Origin: Mycobacterium fragae
GTDB lineage: Bacteria > Actinomycetota > Actinomycetes > Mycobacteriales > Mycobacteriaceae
Assembly: GCF_002102185.1 (NCBI RefSeq)
Contig: NZ_LQOW01000031.1
Span: 558,001-622,000 of the forward strand
Direction of reading: 5' to 3'
Length of the DNA: 64,000 bases
In this document: in pieces, positions 25,281 to 34,885 of the stretch
How positions within the stretch are numbered: position 1 is the stretch's first letter
How the letters are laid out: the number at the start of each line of letters is the position of its first letter
Made by a program: the position numbers and the translations under genes
Notes under the pieces: generated by a model
Database searches by the model: none
The model's input: only the letters and a program-made list of their open reading frames with translations
What the model was told of the DNA's origin: nothing

Positions 25281-27920
25281 TTGCAAACCGAATCAAGGTG
25301 GCCGATAGTTGCCCGCGAAGCAGAGTTCCGTCGAGCGGTGGCGGCGCTCGCGCCCCGCTCTGACGTGCGCGGCGTCGCGTTGGTCGGTGATAGCGGGGTT
25401 GGCAAAACGACGCTGGCTCACGCAGTTGCCGACGCGTTGCGGTCTGAAGGTCGGACGTTGCGTTTCGTGCTGGGCACTCAGACCGGGGGCGCCGTGCCGT
25501 TAGGCGCCTTTTCCCGGTCGGTCACAGTCGACGCAGCGCATGAACCCGCCACCATGCTTGCCGCCGCACACAAAACTCTGGCGCAGGAAGAGAACCTGGT
25601 TGTCGTTGTGGATGACGCTCAGTTGCTCGATCCACTCTCGGCCACCTTGGTCTACCAGCTGGCGGCCGACGGCACAGCGCGATTGATCGTCACGATTCGT
25701 TCGGGCGATGCGATGCCCGACGCGGTGAGCGCGTTGGTCAAAAATCGACTGTTGCGCAGTTTGCACATCGACCCATTCACCTGGGAGCAGACCGAGGAAC
25801 TGGCCCGCGCAGTCCTCGGCGGTGCCGTCGAGTCCCGGCTGATCGACGAGTTATACCGCCGGACCGCAGGCAATCTGCTGCTGCTGCGCGGCTTGTTGGG
25901 TGCCGGTCAGGAAAGTGGAGTGCTGGTCCACACCAAGAACGGGTGGCACCTTCGAGGCCCGCTGCGCGCGGGCCGCGAACTCTACGACCATCTCGAGCTT
26001 CGGCTGCGATCCCTGGCTCCAGAAGAACTGGAAGCAGTAGAGACCTTGGCCGTCGCAGAGTTGGTGGACTGGGAGATCTTGCGGGAGGTTTGCGACGCCG
26101 AGGCCGTCGGGCGGCTGGAGCGCCGTGGCTTGATCAAGCTGGTTGCCGACGGCTCAGACATGGTGGCGCAGCTGAATCATCCCGTTGTGGGCGAAGCCGC
26201 ACTTCGGCTCGCGGGGGTGGTGCGTTCCCGGCAGCTCAACGGACGATTGGCACAGGCTCTGCAGAAGTACCTGCAGATGGGAGGCCGACGCTCGAGGTTG
26301 CCGGACGTGCGCGGCCAGATCCGCCTGGCGCAGTTCATGGTGCGCAGCGACTTGCCCCCGGACCTCCCGGTGATCATCGGTGCCGCGGCGCACGCGGTGA
26401 CGATGTCGGCCGTCGGTCACGGAGAGGAGCTGGCCCGGTTCGCGTTTGATCACGGCGGCGGGCTGCCCGCGGCGCTGGTGCTTGCCGACGCGCTGGGATG
26501 GCAGGGCCGAGGCGACGAGGCGGAGGCGGTGCTCGTCGACGTCGATCCCAGCGGGGAAGATGAGTTGCTCACCATTCATTGGGGCTGTCTGCGCGCCGCG
26601 AATCTGTTCTGGGTTTGTGGGCAGGTTGAGCCCGCCCGGCAGGTACTAGCGGACGTGAAGGAGCGGGTCGATTCCGAGGCGGGCGTGGGTCTCGTCGCCG
26701 CCATGGAGCTGTCGTTCGCGTTCTTCTCCGGGGACGTTGCGACGACGATCGAGACCGGGCCGACCCTGTGTGCGTCCGGTCTGGTGCCGGTTGCGACGGT
26801 GTGGGCGGCGGTAGCAACGGCCCTTGCATTGGCCCTCGCCGGCCGGTTCGGCGAAGTCGGGCAGATAGCGGAGGCGGGGTTGGCGGCCGCGGCGCTCAGC
26901 GAATCGGGGCCGCAGCGGTTCGCCATCGGGCTAGCCGAGATCCTGGCGTCGACCGCGGCCGGTGACCACCCACGGGCCGAACGGGTCTTGGAACGCTATA
27001 CCGCGATGGCCGCTGGTGTGCCCGCTGCCGACGCCATGGTCGATGCGATGCAAGGACTGGTGCAGCTGGCCCGTGGCGCGCTACCGTTCGCCTGCGCCGC
27101 GCTGCGCGATGCGCTATCGGCGGTGTCGGATGGTTTTCCGTCGCCCTGGACGATGCTCGTGGCGACATGGTCAGCGCAGGCTGAAGGCGCCCGGGGGAAG
27201 GGGGAGGCGGCCGCCGAGTTGTTGCGGATGTCCGAAGAAGCGTATGGACCGCAGGTGGCCGTGTTTTTGCCGGAACTCGAGCTCGCCCGGGCTTGGGAGC
27301 GGGCATCTGCCGGGCAGACGACGGCTGCGCAGACGCATGCGATCCGCGCCGCGCAGATTGCTCGGCGTACGGGCATGTCCGCCATCGAAATTCGCGCGCT
27401 GCACACGGCCGTTCGGTTCGGCGACCGCTCAAACGCCTCGCGGGTGGCGGAGTTGGCCGGGAAGCTGAGCACTCCGTTGACAGATGCGTTCGCCGCACAT
27501 GCCCGCGGCTTGGCCACGCGCAACGGAGCTCTGCTCGATGCCGCGGCGGATCGATTCGCCGTAATGCCGGCGCTGGCGCTTGCCGCGGATGCCGCAGCCC
27601 AAGCGGCACGGGAACATGCGCGCGCGGGCCACCGCGGCAAGGAACTGGAATCATCGACCCGGGCGCACTGGCTAGCCAGTCAGGGCGGGGTCAAAACACC
27701 CGCAGTCGATGCCGCTGCGCAGCCGCTGCCGATCACTGACCGGGAACGCGAGATCGCGATGCTGGTGACAACCGGTTTATCCAACCGTGAGATCGCCGAT
27801 CGGCTGTCTGTATCGGTGCGGACGGTGGACGGACACCTCTACCGCATTTTCGCCAAGCTCGGGATCGAGCGCCGTGACCAGCTTGTCCGGCTAGTTGGTT
27901 CGGCCCGGTCGGAGGCCTGA
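25281..27920 (+). CDS. Large ATP-binding LuxR-family (LAL) regulator, copy 2
   Basis: 879-residue LAL-type regulator. Walker A GDSGVGKTT at about residues 36-44, Walker B in LVVVVDDAQLLD, a long helical repeat region, and a LuxR HTH at about 816-875 (GLSNREIADRLSVSVRTVDG). The start is TTG 25281, supported by GGGGGAGG at 25262-25269; no in-frame ATG or GTG is found nearby. A -10-like TAGCGT lies at 25235-25240. It is related to the 12508-15150 regulator but clearly diverged, so the two probably answer different signals. It lies between the aldehyde dehydrogenase remnant and cobN and could regulate either the monooxygenase cluster or cobN (inference). Confidence 0.83.
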   Translation: MQTESRWPIVAREAEFRRAVAALAPRSDVRGVALVGDSGVGKTTLAHAVADALRSEGRTLRFVLGTQTGGAVPLGAFSRSVTVDAAHEPATMLAAAHKTLAQEENLVVVVDDAQLLDPLSATLVYQLAADGTARLIVTIRSGDAMPDAVSALVKNRLLRSLHIDPFTWEQTEELARAVLGGAVESRLIDELYRRTAGNLLLLRGLLGAGQESGVLVHTKNGWHLRGPLRAGRELYDHLELRLRSLAPEELEAVETLAVAELVDWEILREVCDAEAVGRLERRGLIKLVADGSDMVAQLNHPVVGEAALRLAGVVRSRQLNGRLAQALQKYLQMGGRRSRLPDVRGQIRLAQFMVRSDLPPDLPVIIGAAAHAVTMSAVGHGEELARFAFDHGGGLPAALVLADALGWQGRGDEAEAVLVDVDPSGEDELLTIHWGCLRAANLFWVCGQVEPARQVLADVKERVDSEAGVGLVAAMELSFAFFSGDVATTIETGPTLCASGLVPVATVWAAVATALALALAGRFGEVGQIAEAGLAAAALSESGPQRFAIGLAEILASTAAGDHPRAERVLERYTAMAAGVPAADAMVDAMQGLVQLARGALPFACAALRDALSAVSDGFPSPWTMLVATWSAQAEGARGKGEAAAELLRMSEEAYGPQVAVFLPELELARAWERASAGQTTAAQTHAIRAAQIARRTGMSAIEIRALHTAVRFGDRSNASRVAELAGKLSTPLTDAFAAHARGLATRNGALLDAAADRFAVMPALALAADAAAQAAREHARAGHRGKELESSTRAHWLASQGGVKTPAVDAAAQPLPITDREREIAMLVTTGLSNREIADRLSVSVRTVDGHLYRIFAKLGIERRDQLVRLVGSARSEA

Positions 27921-28019
27921 ATCAGTTCCGGACTGCGCTGGCCGGTCGAGTCGTCGGCCGCGGCTGCGCTTCGGGCAGCCTGCTTAACCAGTCGAGCGCG
28001 GTTGCGGTACGAATGACGG

Positions 28020-31000
28020 GTGCCCGAGCCGACCGTGCTGTTGCTGTCGACGTCCGACACCGACCTGATCACCGCCCGCAGCAGCGGCGCCAATTACCTC
28101 CTGGCCAACCCTGCACGGCTAGTGCCCGACGACTTGCCGGAGTTGCTGCGCACCGCCGACCTGGTGGTGGTCCGCATCCTCGGGGGCTACCGCGCCTGGC
28201 AGGACGGCATCGACATGGTGCTGGCCGGCGGCGTGCCGGCCGTCGTGGTCAGCGGCGAACAATCGCCGGATGCCGACCTGATGGAGCGCTCCACGGTGCC
28301 TGCGGGCATCGCGCTGCAAGCGCACATTTACCTGGCCCAGGGCGGTGTGGCCAACCTGCGCCAATTGCACGCCTTCCTGTCCGACACGCTGCTGATGACC
28401 GGCTTCGGCTTCACCCCACCCGTGAGCACACCCACCTGGGGCGTGCTGGAGCGCACCGCCACGGACACCGGCGGCCCGGCCGTGGTCGTGCTGTATTACC
28501 GGGCGCAGCAACTCGCCGGCAACACCGGCTACGTCGAGGCACTGTGCCAGGCGATCGAAGCTGCCGGCGGGTCCCCGCTGCCGCTGTATTGCGCGTCGCT
28601 GCGCACGGCCGAACCCGACATGCTGGAAATGCTGGCCCGAGCCGACGCCATGGTGGTGACGGTGCTGGCCGCCGGGGGAGCGACACCAGCCAAGGCAGCA
28701 GCGGGCGGCGACGATTCCTGGAACGTCGAACACCTTGCGGCACTGGACATCCCGATCCTGCAGGGCCTGTGCCTGACCAGCTCCCGCCAGCAGTGGCAGG
28801 ACAACGACGACGGGCTCAGCCCGCTCGACGTCGCCAGCCAGGTCGCCGTCCCCGAGTTCGACGGACGCATCATCACGGTTCCGTTCTCGTTCAAAGAGAT
28901 TGACGACGAGGGGCTGATTTCCTATGTCGCCGATCCGGAGCGCTGCGCCAGGGTCGCCGGCCTGGCGGTCCGCCATGCGCAACTGCGCCGAATCAGCCCC
29001 GCTGACAAGCGGATAGCGGTCGTGTTCTCCGCCTACCCGACCAAACATGCTCGGATCGGCAATGCGGTTGGTCTGGATACCCCGGCCAGTGCCGTCAGGT
29101 TGCTGCGGGCCATGCGTGAGCATGGATACCGCATCGGCGAGCTGCCGGGCGTCGACGCACAAGACGGTGACGCGCTGGTGCACGCGCTGATCGAGCGCGG
29201 CGGCCAAGACCCCGACTGGCTCAGCGGCGACCAGCTGGCCGGTAACCCAATCCGGGTGTCGGCCAAGGACTATCGCGAGTGGTTCGCAACGTTGCCCGCC
29301 GACTTCACCGACTTGGTGCAAAAGCATTGGGGACCCGCGCCGGGGGAGCTTTTCGTCGACCGGACCAACGACCCAGACGGCGAAATCGTCATCGCCGCAA
29401 TGCAGGCCGGCAATGTCGTGCTGATGGTGCAGCCGCCGCGAGGTTTCGGGGAGAACCCGGTGGCGATCTACCACGACCCCGACCTGCCGCCCAGCCACCA
29501 CTACCTGGCCGCCTACCACTGGCTCGGCGCGGCCCCTCCGGAAGGCTTCGGCGCCCACGCCGTCGTGCATCTCGGCAAGCACGGCAACTTGGAGTGGCTA
29601 CCGGGGAAGACGCTGGGCATGTCGGCGGCGTGCGGACCCGACGCCGCGCTGGGCGACTTGCCGCTGATCTACCCGTTTCTGGTCAACGACCCCGGCGAGG
29701 GCAGCCAGGCCAAACGGCGCGCGCACGCTGTCCTCGTCGACCACCTCATCCCGCCGATGGCACGCGCCGAAACCTATGGCGACATCGCGCGTTTGGAGCA
29801 ACTGCTCGACGAGCACGCCACCATCGCCGCGCTCGATCCCGGCAAGCTGCCCGCCGTTCGCCAGCAGATCTGGACGCTGATCCGGGCGGCCAAGATGGAC
29901 CACGATCTGGGACTGACCGAACGGCCCGAGGACGACTCCTTCGACGACATGCTGCTGCACGTCGACGGCTGGCTGTGCGAAATCAAGGACGTCCAAATCC
30001 GCGACGGCCTGCACATCCTCGGCCAACGGCCGGCGGGCGAGCAGGAAGCGGACCTGGTGCTGGCGATCCTGCGGGCTCGTCAGCTGTTCGGCGGCGAGCA
30101 CGCGGTGCCCGGGTTGCGTCAGGCGCTCGGGCTGGCCGAGGACGGCACCGACGAGCGGACGTCGGTCGACGACGCCGAGGCTCAGGCCCGTCGGCTGGTC
30201 GAGGCGCTGCAGGAAACCGGCTGGGATGCCGATGCTGCCGAGCATCTGACCGACGACACCAAAGTTGCCGCGGTGCTGCGATTCGCCGCTACCGAGGTAG
30301 TACCCCGGCTGGCCGGGACCGCCGCCGAGATCGACCAGATTCTGCGGGCACTTGACGGCAGGTTCATCGCGGCCGGCCCGTCCGGCTCGCCGCTGCGCGG
30401 GCTGGTCAACGTGTTACCCACCGGCCGCAACTTCTATTCGGTTGACCCGAAAGCGGTGCCCTCACGGCTGGCGTGGGAAACCGGTGTGGCCATGGCCGAT
30501 TCGCTACTTGCCCGCTACCGCGACGACTACGGCGATTGGCCGCGATCGGTCGGGCTGTCGGTGTGGGGGACCTCGGCGATGCGCACGGCCGGCGACGACA
30601 TCGCCGAAGTGCTTGCGTTGCTGGGAGTTCGGCCGGTGTGGGACGACGCGTCGCGCCGAGTGGTGAACCTCGAGCCCATCACGCTGTGGGAGCTGGGCCG
30701 GCCCCGCATCGACGTGACGGTGCGGATCTCCGGGTTCTTCCGCGACGCGTTCCCACATGTCGTGACGATGCTCGACGACGCGGTGAGGCTGGTCGCCGAT
30801 CTCGACGAGTCCGACGACGACAATTACGTGCGTGCCCACGCTCAGGTCGACCTGGCCCAGCACGGTGACCAGAGGCGTTCTACTACAAGGATTTTCGGTT
30901 CTAAGCCGGGGACGTACGGCGCCGGGCTGCTGCAGCTGATCGACAGCCGCAATTGGCGTGACGACGCCGACCTGGCGCAGGTGTACACGGCATGGGGCGG

Positions 31001-31601
31001 ATTCGCCTACGGGCGCGGGCTGGATGGACGTGCGGCCACCGAGGACATGAACCGTCAATACCGGCGAATCGCCGTCGCCGCCAAGAACACCGACACTCGT
31101 GAACACGACATCGCCGACTCCGACGACTACTTCCAATACCACGGCGGCATGGTGGCCACCGTGCGGGCGCTGACCGGCAACGCGCCCGCCGCCTACATCG
31201 GCGACAACACCCGCCCGGACGCCATCCGCACCCGCACGCTGTCCGAGGAGACCACCCGCGTCTTCCGCGCCCGCGTGGTCAACCCGCGTTGGATGAGCGC
31301 GATGCGCCGACACGGTTACAAAGGCGCCTTCGAGATGGCGGCCACCGTCGACTATCTGTTCGGCTACGACGCCACCGCACACGTGATGTCTGACTGGATG
31401 TACGAACAGCTCACCGAGGCCTACGTGCTGAATCTCGAGAACCGCAAATTCATGTCCGAATCCAACCCGTGGGCGCTGCACGGGATGGCCGAACGGCTGC
31501 TCGAGGCGGTCGGCCGTGGCATGTGGGCCGACCCGCGACCGGACACCGTCGAAGGGCTGCGCCGGGTATTGCTGGAAACCGAAGGCGACCTTGAAGGCTG
31601 A
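28020..31601 (+). CDS. cobN: Cobaltochelatase subunit CobN
   Basis: 1193-residue large subunit of the aerobic, ATP-dependent cobalt chelatase that puts cobalt into hydrogenobyrinic acid a,c-diamide, together with CobS and CobT-type partners not found here. Length equals the mycobacterial CobN. Family segments include HLGKHGNLEWLPGK, the YPFLVNDPGEGSQAKRR region and, near the C-terminus, GYKGAFEMAATVDYLFGYD. The start is GTG 28020; a TACGAA hexamer sits at the leaderless -10 distance but lacks the final T. Upstream is the second LuxR-type regulator (99-base gap), downstream a PPOX gene with its own promoter. Confidence 0.95.
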   Translation: MPEPTVLLLSTSDTDLITARSSGANYLLANPARLVPDDLPELLRTADLVVVRILGGYRAWQDGIDMVLAGGVPAVVVSGEQSPDADLMERSTVPAGIALQAHIYLAQGGVANLRQLHAFLSDTLLMTGFGFTPPVSTPTWGVLERTATDTGGPAVVVLYYRAQQLAGNTGYVEALCQAIEAAGGSPLPLYCASLRTAEPDMLEMLARADAMVVTVLAAGGATPAKAAAGGDDSWNVEHLAALDIPILQGLCLTSSRQQWQDNDDGLSPLDVASQVAVPEFDGRIITVPFSFKEIDDEGLISYVADPERCARVAGLAVRHAQLRRISPADKRIAVVFSAYPTKHARIGNAVGLDTPASAVRLLRAMREHGYRIGELPGVDAQDGDALVHALIERGGQDPDWLSGDQLAGNPIRVSAKDYREWFATLPADFTDLVQKHWGPAPGELFVDRTNDPDGEIVIAAMQAGNVVLMVQPPRGFGENPVAIYHDPDLPPSHHYLAAYHWLGAAPPEGFGAHAVVHLGKHGNLEWLPGKTLGMSAACGPDAALGDLPLIYPFLVNDPGEGSQAKRRAHAVLVDHLIPPMARAETYGDIARLEQLLDEHATIAALDPGKLPAVRQQIWTLIRAAKMDHDLGLTERPEDDSFDDMLLHVDGWLCEIKDVQIRDGLHILGQRPAGEQEADLVLAILRARQLFGGEHAVPGLRQALGLAEDGTDERTSVDDAEAQARRLVEALQETGWDADAAEHLTDDTKVAAVLRFAATEVVPRLAGTAAEIDQILRALDGRFIAAGPSGSPLRGLVNVLPTGRNFYSVDPKAVPSRLAWETGVAMADSLLARYRDDYGDWPRSVGLSVWGTSAMRTAGDDIAEVLALLGVRPVWDDASRRVVNLEPITLWELGRPRIDVTVRISGFFRDAFPHVVTMLDDAVRLVADLDESDDDNYVRAHAQVDLAQHGDQRRSTTRIFGSKPGTYGAGLLQLIDSRNWRDDADLAQVYTAWGGFAYGRGLDGRAATEDMNRQYRRIAVAAKNTDTREHDIADSDDYFQYHGGMVATVRALTGNAPAAYIGDNTRPDAIRTRTLSEETTRVFRARVVNPRWMSAMRRHGYKGAFEMAATVDYLFGYDATAHVMSDWMYEQLTEAYVLNLENRKFMSESNPWALHGMAERLLEAVGRGMWADPRPDTVEGLRRVLLETEGDLEG

Positions 31602-31615
31602 CGATTCGGTGACCT

Positions 31616-31621
31616 TAGACT
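31616..31621 (+). promoter_or_regulatory. -10 element, leaderless PPOX gene
   Basis: TAGACT is followed by six bases and GTG 31628, so the start codon would be the first transcribed codon. It lies in the 26-base gap after cobN. Confidence 0.55.
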
Positions 31622-31627
31622 GGCGCG

Positions 31628-32011
31628 GTGGCCCCGACCTTCGCAGATATCGCTGAGGCGCAGTACGTCTTGTTGACCACGTTCACCAAGGACGGCCGGC
31701 CCAAGCCGACGCCGGTCTGGGTGGCCCGTGACGGCGAGCGGCTGCTGGTCATCAGTGAGGAAAAGTCGTGGAAGGTCAAGCGAATCCGCAACACCCCCCG
31801 GGTCACACTTGCCGTCTGCGATATCCGCGGGCGCCCGAAAAGTGAGGCCATCGAGGCGACGGCGACCATCCTCGACAAATCTCACAACGGCGCGGTCTAC
31901 GATGCCATCGGTCGACGGTACGGTCCGGTCGGCCGGGTGTTCAACATGTTCAGCAAGCTGCGCGGCGGCATGCAGAAGAACGTCGGCCTGGAATTGCGGA
32001 CTGCCGGTTAG
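31628..32011 (+). CDS. PPOX-class F420-dependent oxidoreductase-like protein
   Basis: 127-residue split-barrel flavin/F420-binding protein. The start EAQYVLLTTFTKDGRPKPTP, the central WVARDGERLLVISEEKSWKV and VTLAVCDIRGRPK are typical of the pyridoxamine-oxidase-like F420 family. The position after cobN corresponds to Rv2061c of M. tuberculosis. Substrate unknown. The stop overlaps that of the convergent hydrolase gene by four bases (32008-32011). Confidence 0.85.
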   Translation: MAPTFADIAEAQYVLLTTFTKDGRPKPTPVWVARDGERLLVISEEKSWKVKRIRNTPRVTLAVCDIRGRPKSEAIEATATILDKSHNGAVYDAIGRRYGPVGRVFNMFSKLRGGMQKNVGLELRTAG

Positions 32012-32724
32012 CTCGACGCGCCGTCGCGCAGGTGTTCGCCGAAGAACGCGAACACACGGGCCCAGGCGTCTTCGGTGGCGGCCTGGTTGTAGCCGAATCC
32101 GGTGATGCGGAGCAGTGGCTGAGCGGGAAGTTTGTTCGCGAAACTGTGCCCCGCGCGCGGATAGACCTTGACGTCGTTGGTGATCGCTTTTTGGTCGAGA
32201 ACCCGTTGCAGCTTTTTGGGCGCCCCGATGCCCAGCGGGTCACGGCCGCCGAAGCTGGCCACGATCGGGCAGGCCCCGTCCAGTGTTTCGCTCAGTTCGC
32301 GGGGCAGAGGTGTGCCATAGAACGGCGCTGATGCTCCAAACCCCTTGGGGGACATGACAAGTGCGAAACCGCCGCCCATGCAGAAGCCCGCGATGCCGAC
32401 CTGGCCGGTGCATTCCGGCAGCGACTGCAGGTGGTCGCGGGCCGCCAGGATGTCATCGAGTGCGCGCCCGCGCTTGGTTCTCAGGTCCCGCATGACCTTG
32501 GCGATACAGCGTGCCCTGCCGCCCCGGGCGAACAAGTTCGGGGTGAGTGCGACGTATCCGGCGGTGGCGATGTTGCTGTTGATGGACTCCTTGTCGGTTT
32601 GGTAGCCGATGGCGTCATGAATCACCACCACGCCTGGCCATGGCCCCTGCCCGTCCGGCACATCCAGCAGCGCGTCGATCGGGCCGGCCGGGGTATCGAT
32701 CTCGATTGTCGTCACGTCAGTCAT
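32008..32724 (-). CDS. Dienelactone hydrolase family protein
   Basis: 238-residue alpha/beta hydrolase of the dienelactone hydrolase type, the counterpart by position of Rv2054. The nucleophile is a cysteine, Cys115 in GIAGFCMGGGF; the acid is in SFGGRDPLG and the histidine in RAGHSFANK. These enzymes open lactones or cleave esters. The start is ATG 32724, divergent from fxsA with 58 bases between. It ends in a four-base overlap with the PPOX gene. Confidence 0.88.
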   Translation of the reverse strand: MTDVTTIEIDTPAGPIDALLDVPDGQGPWPGVVVIHDAIGYQTDKESINSNIATAGYVALTPNLFARGGRARCIAKVMRDLRTKRGRALDDILAARDHLQSLPECTGQVGIAGFCMGGGFALVMSPKGFGASAPFYGTPLPRELSETLDGACPIVASFGGRDPLGIGAPKKLQRVLDQKAITNDVKVYPRAGHSFANKLPAQPLLRITGFGYNQAATEDAWARVFAFFGEHLRDGASS

Positions 32725-32782
32725 CTAACCGTGCTGCGGCCGCTCGCGGAACTCCCGTCGCTTCCCGCGACGTTGCCTGTTC

Positions 32783-33274
32783 ATGGTGTCGCGACTTTTT
32801 CTCGTCTACGCCCTCGTCGAGCTCGCGGCGGTGGTGGCGCTGGCGTCGACGATCGGGCTCGGCCGCACCCTGCTGCTGATACTGGCCGCCTTCCTCGTCG
32901 GAGTTGTGCTCGCAGGCTCGCAGATGAAGACCCAGTTCAAGCGGCTGCGCGCCGGTCTGGCGGCTCCGCAGCCTCGCCTGGTCACCGACAGCGCCTTGGT
33001 TGCGCTGGGCACCGGCCTGGTTGTCGTTCCCGGCCTGGTGACCACTGTCGCGGGGCTGTTGCTTTTGTTGCCGGCGACGCGGGCCGCGGTGCGCCCGCTG
33101 GTTACCGCGATGGCGATGCGTGGCATCGGCCGGCGTGCCCCGCTGATCACGGTCGCGACCGCGGGCGCCGACCGATACGCGTCCGCTCGCCCCTCGCGGG
33201 ACGACTACATCGATGGCGAGGTCATCGACGTCACCGATGTCGACCCGCCGGCGCTGCCGGGCGCGCCCGGTTAA
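32783..33274 (+). CDS. fxsA: FxsA family membrane protein
   Basis: 163-residue membrane protein. Hydrophobic segments lie at about 1-25 (LFLVYALVELAAVVALAS), 28-46 and 70-95; the C-terminal tail is acidic and soluble. FxsA proteins sit in the cytoplasmic membrane; in E. coli one affects F-plasmid exclusion of phage T7, and the role in mycobacteria is not known. Position matches Rv2053c. It is followed six bases later by the amidohydrolase, so the two are probably one operon, continuing into lnt and ppm1. Confidence 0.85.
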   Translation: MVSRLFLVYALVELAAVVALASTIGLGRTLLLILAAFLVGVVLAGSQMKTQFKRLRAGLAAPQPRLVTDSALVALGTGLVVVPGLVTTVAGLLLLLPATRAAVRPLVTAMAMRGIGRRAPLITVATAGADRYASARPSRDDYIDGEVIDVTDVDPPALPGAPG

Positions 33275-33280
33275 ACCAAG

Positions 33281-34885
33281 GTGACCGCGAGCGCCACGAG
33301 GCTGTTGGTCAATGGCCGGGTGCACAGCCCGACCCACCCCGATGCGACGGCGATGGCGGTGCGCGACGGCGTCGTGGTCTGGCTGGGCGGCGACGACATC
33401 GGCCGCGGCCAGTTTCCCGGCGCCGAGGTCGTCGATCTCGACGGCGGCTTCGTCGCGCCGGGCTTCGTGGACAGCCACATCCACCTGACCGCCACGGGTT
33501 TGACTCTCACCGGACTGAATTTGCGGCCCGCGACCTCGCGCGCACATTGCCTGCAGCTGATCGCCGCATACGCCGCTGCGCATCCGGGCCAGCCGGTGTG
33601 GGCGCACGGTTGGGACGAATCCTGCTGGCCTGAGAACGCGCCGCCCAGCACCGCGGAGCTGGATGCGGTGCTGGGGGACCGGCCCGCCTACCTGGCCCGC
33701 ATCGACGTGCACTCGGCGCTGGCGTCGACCGGTCTGCGCGCGCGAGTCTCTGGACTCGCCGCAGCGGTCGGATTCGACGGACAGCGGCCTCTGGTCGGCG
33801 ACGCCCACCACCGGGTCCGCGCCGCCGCCCGGGACCTGCTGACCGATGTCCAGCGCGCCGACGCCAGGGTCGCCGCGTTGGACGCCGCGGCCGCCAACGG
33901 GATCGTGGCCGTGCACGAATGCGCCGGCCCGCAGATCGGCGGGCTCGACGACTGGCGGGCGCTACACGCCATCAACCACGGCGTCGAGGTGATCGGTTAC
34001 TGGGGCGAGGCCGTGACCAGCGCGGCGCAAGCGCGTGCCGTGCTTGCTGACACCGGTGCCGTCGGACTGGGTGGTGACCTGTTCGTCGACGGCGCCCTGG
34101 GGTCGCGCACCGCCTGGCTGCACGAGCCATACACGGACGCCCCGGACTGCGCTGGCACCTGCTACCTCGATCCCGACGCCATCACCGCGCATGTACGTGC
34201 TTGCACCGAGGCCGAAGCGACGGCTGGCTTCCACGTAATCGGCGATGCCGCGGTTTCGGCGGCGGTCGCCGCCTTTGAACATGTGGTCGACGACCTTGGG
34301 GTGTTTGCGGTGGCTCGATGCGGTCACCGCCTGGAGCACGTCGAGATGGTGACCGCGGAGGAGGCGAAAAAGCTGGGCGCGTGGGGCATTGTTGCCAGCG
34401 TGCAACCGAATTTCGACCGCCTCTGGGGCGGCCGCGACGGCATGTATGCGCGCCGCCTCGGGGCCGATCGCGCCAGCCGGCTCAACCCGTTTGCCCTGTT
34501 AGCATCGGAAGGCGTGCCCCTCGCGCTCGGTTCGGACGCTCCGGTGACGGATCTCGATCAGTGGGCGGCGGTGCGGGCCGCGGCTAACCACCACACTGCG
34601 GGCAGCGCGTTGTCCACTCGAGCGGCGTTTGCCGCCGCGACCCGGGGCGGCTGGCGGGCCGGCGGTGTCCGCGACGGTCTGATGGGCAGCTTGGTGCCGG
34701 GTGCCCCCGCGTCGTATGCCGTCTGGGACATCGCTGAACTCGACGTCAGCACACCAAGCGATGCCGTCCGTCGGTGGTCCACCGACCCCCGGTCAAGGGT
34801 GCCGGCCTTGCCACGGCTGGGGCCGGCCGATACCTTGCCCCGTTGTCGGCAAACCGTGCATCGGGGTGCGGTCATCTATGGCTAA
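33281..34885 (+). CDS. Amidohydrolase (YtcJ-like)
   Basis: 534-residue metal-dependent amidohydrolase. The metal-binding motif is in GFVDSHIHLTATG; later histidines are in AHGWDESCW, FHVIGDAAV and GHRLEHVEM, and the terminal aspartate in ALGSDAPVTDL. This is the YtcJ group of TIM-barrel hydrolases; the substrate is unknown. Position and length fit Rv2052c. The start is GTG 33281, six bases after fxsA; the 3' end overlaps lnt by eight bases, so it is translationally coupled to it. Confidence 0.87.
   Translation: MTASATRLLVNGRVHSPTHPDATAMAVRDGVVVWLGGDDIGRGQFPGAEVVDLDGGFVAPGFVDSHIHLTATGLTLTGLNLRPATSRAHCLQLIAAYAAAHPGQPVWAHGWDESCWPENAPPSTAELDAVLGDRPAYLARIDVHSALASTGLRARVSGLAAAVGFDGQRPLVGDAHHRVRAAARDLLTDVQRADARVAALDAAAANGIVAVHECAGPQIGGLDDWRALHAINHGVEVIGYWGEAVTSAAQARAVLADTGAVGLGGDLFVDGALGSRTAWLHEPYTDAPDCAGTCYLDPDAITAHVRACTEAEATAGFHVIGDAAVSAAVAAFEHVVDDLGVFAVARCGHRLEHVEMVTAEEAKKLGAWGIVASVQPNFDRLWGGRDGMYARRLGADRASRLNPFALLASEGVPLALGSDAPVTDLDQWAAVRAAANHHTAGSALSTRAAFAAATRGGWRAGGVRDGLMGSLVPGAPASYAVWDIAELDVSTPSDAVRRWSTDPRSRVPALPRLGPADTLPRCRQTVHRGAVIYG

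Noticed and set aside
27921..28019. Cobalamin riboswitch before cobN
   Set aside because: The gap is only 99 bases and I could not find the conserved B12-box or a matching fold; none is visible before cobG either.
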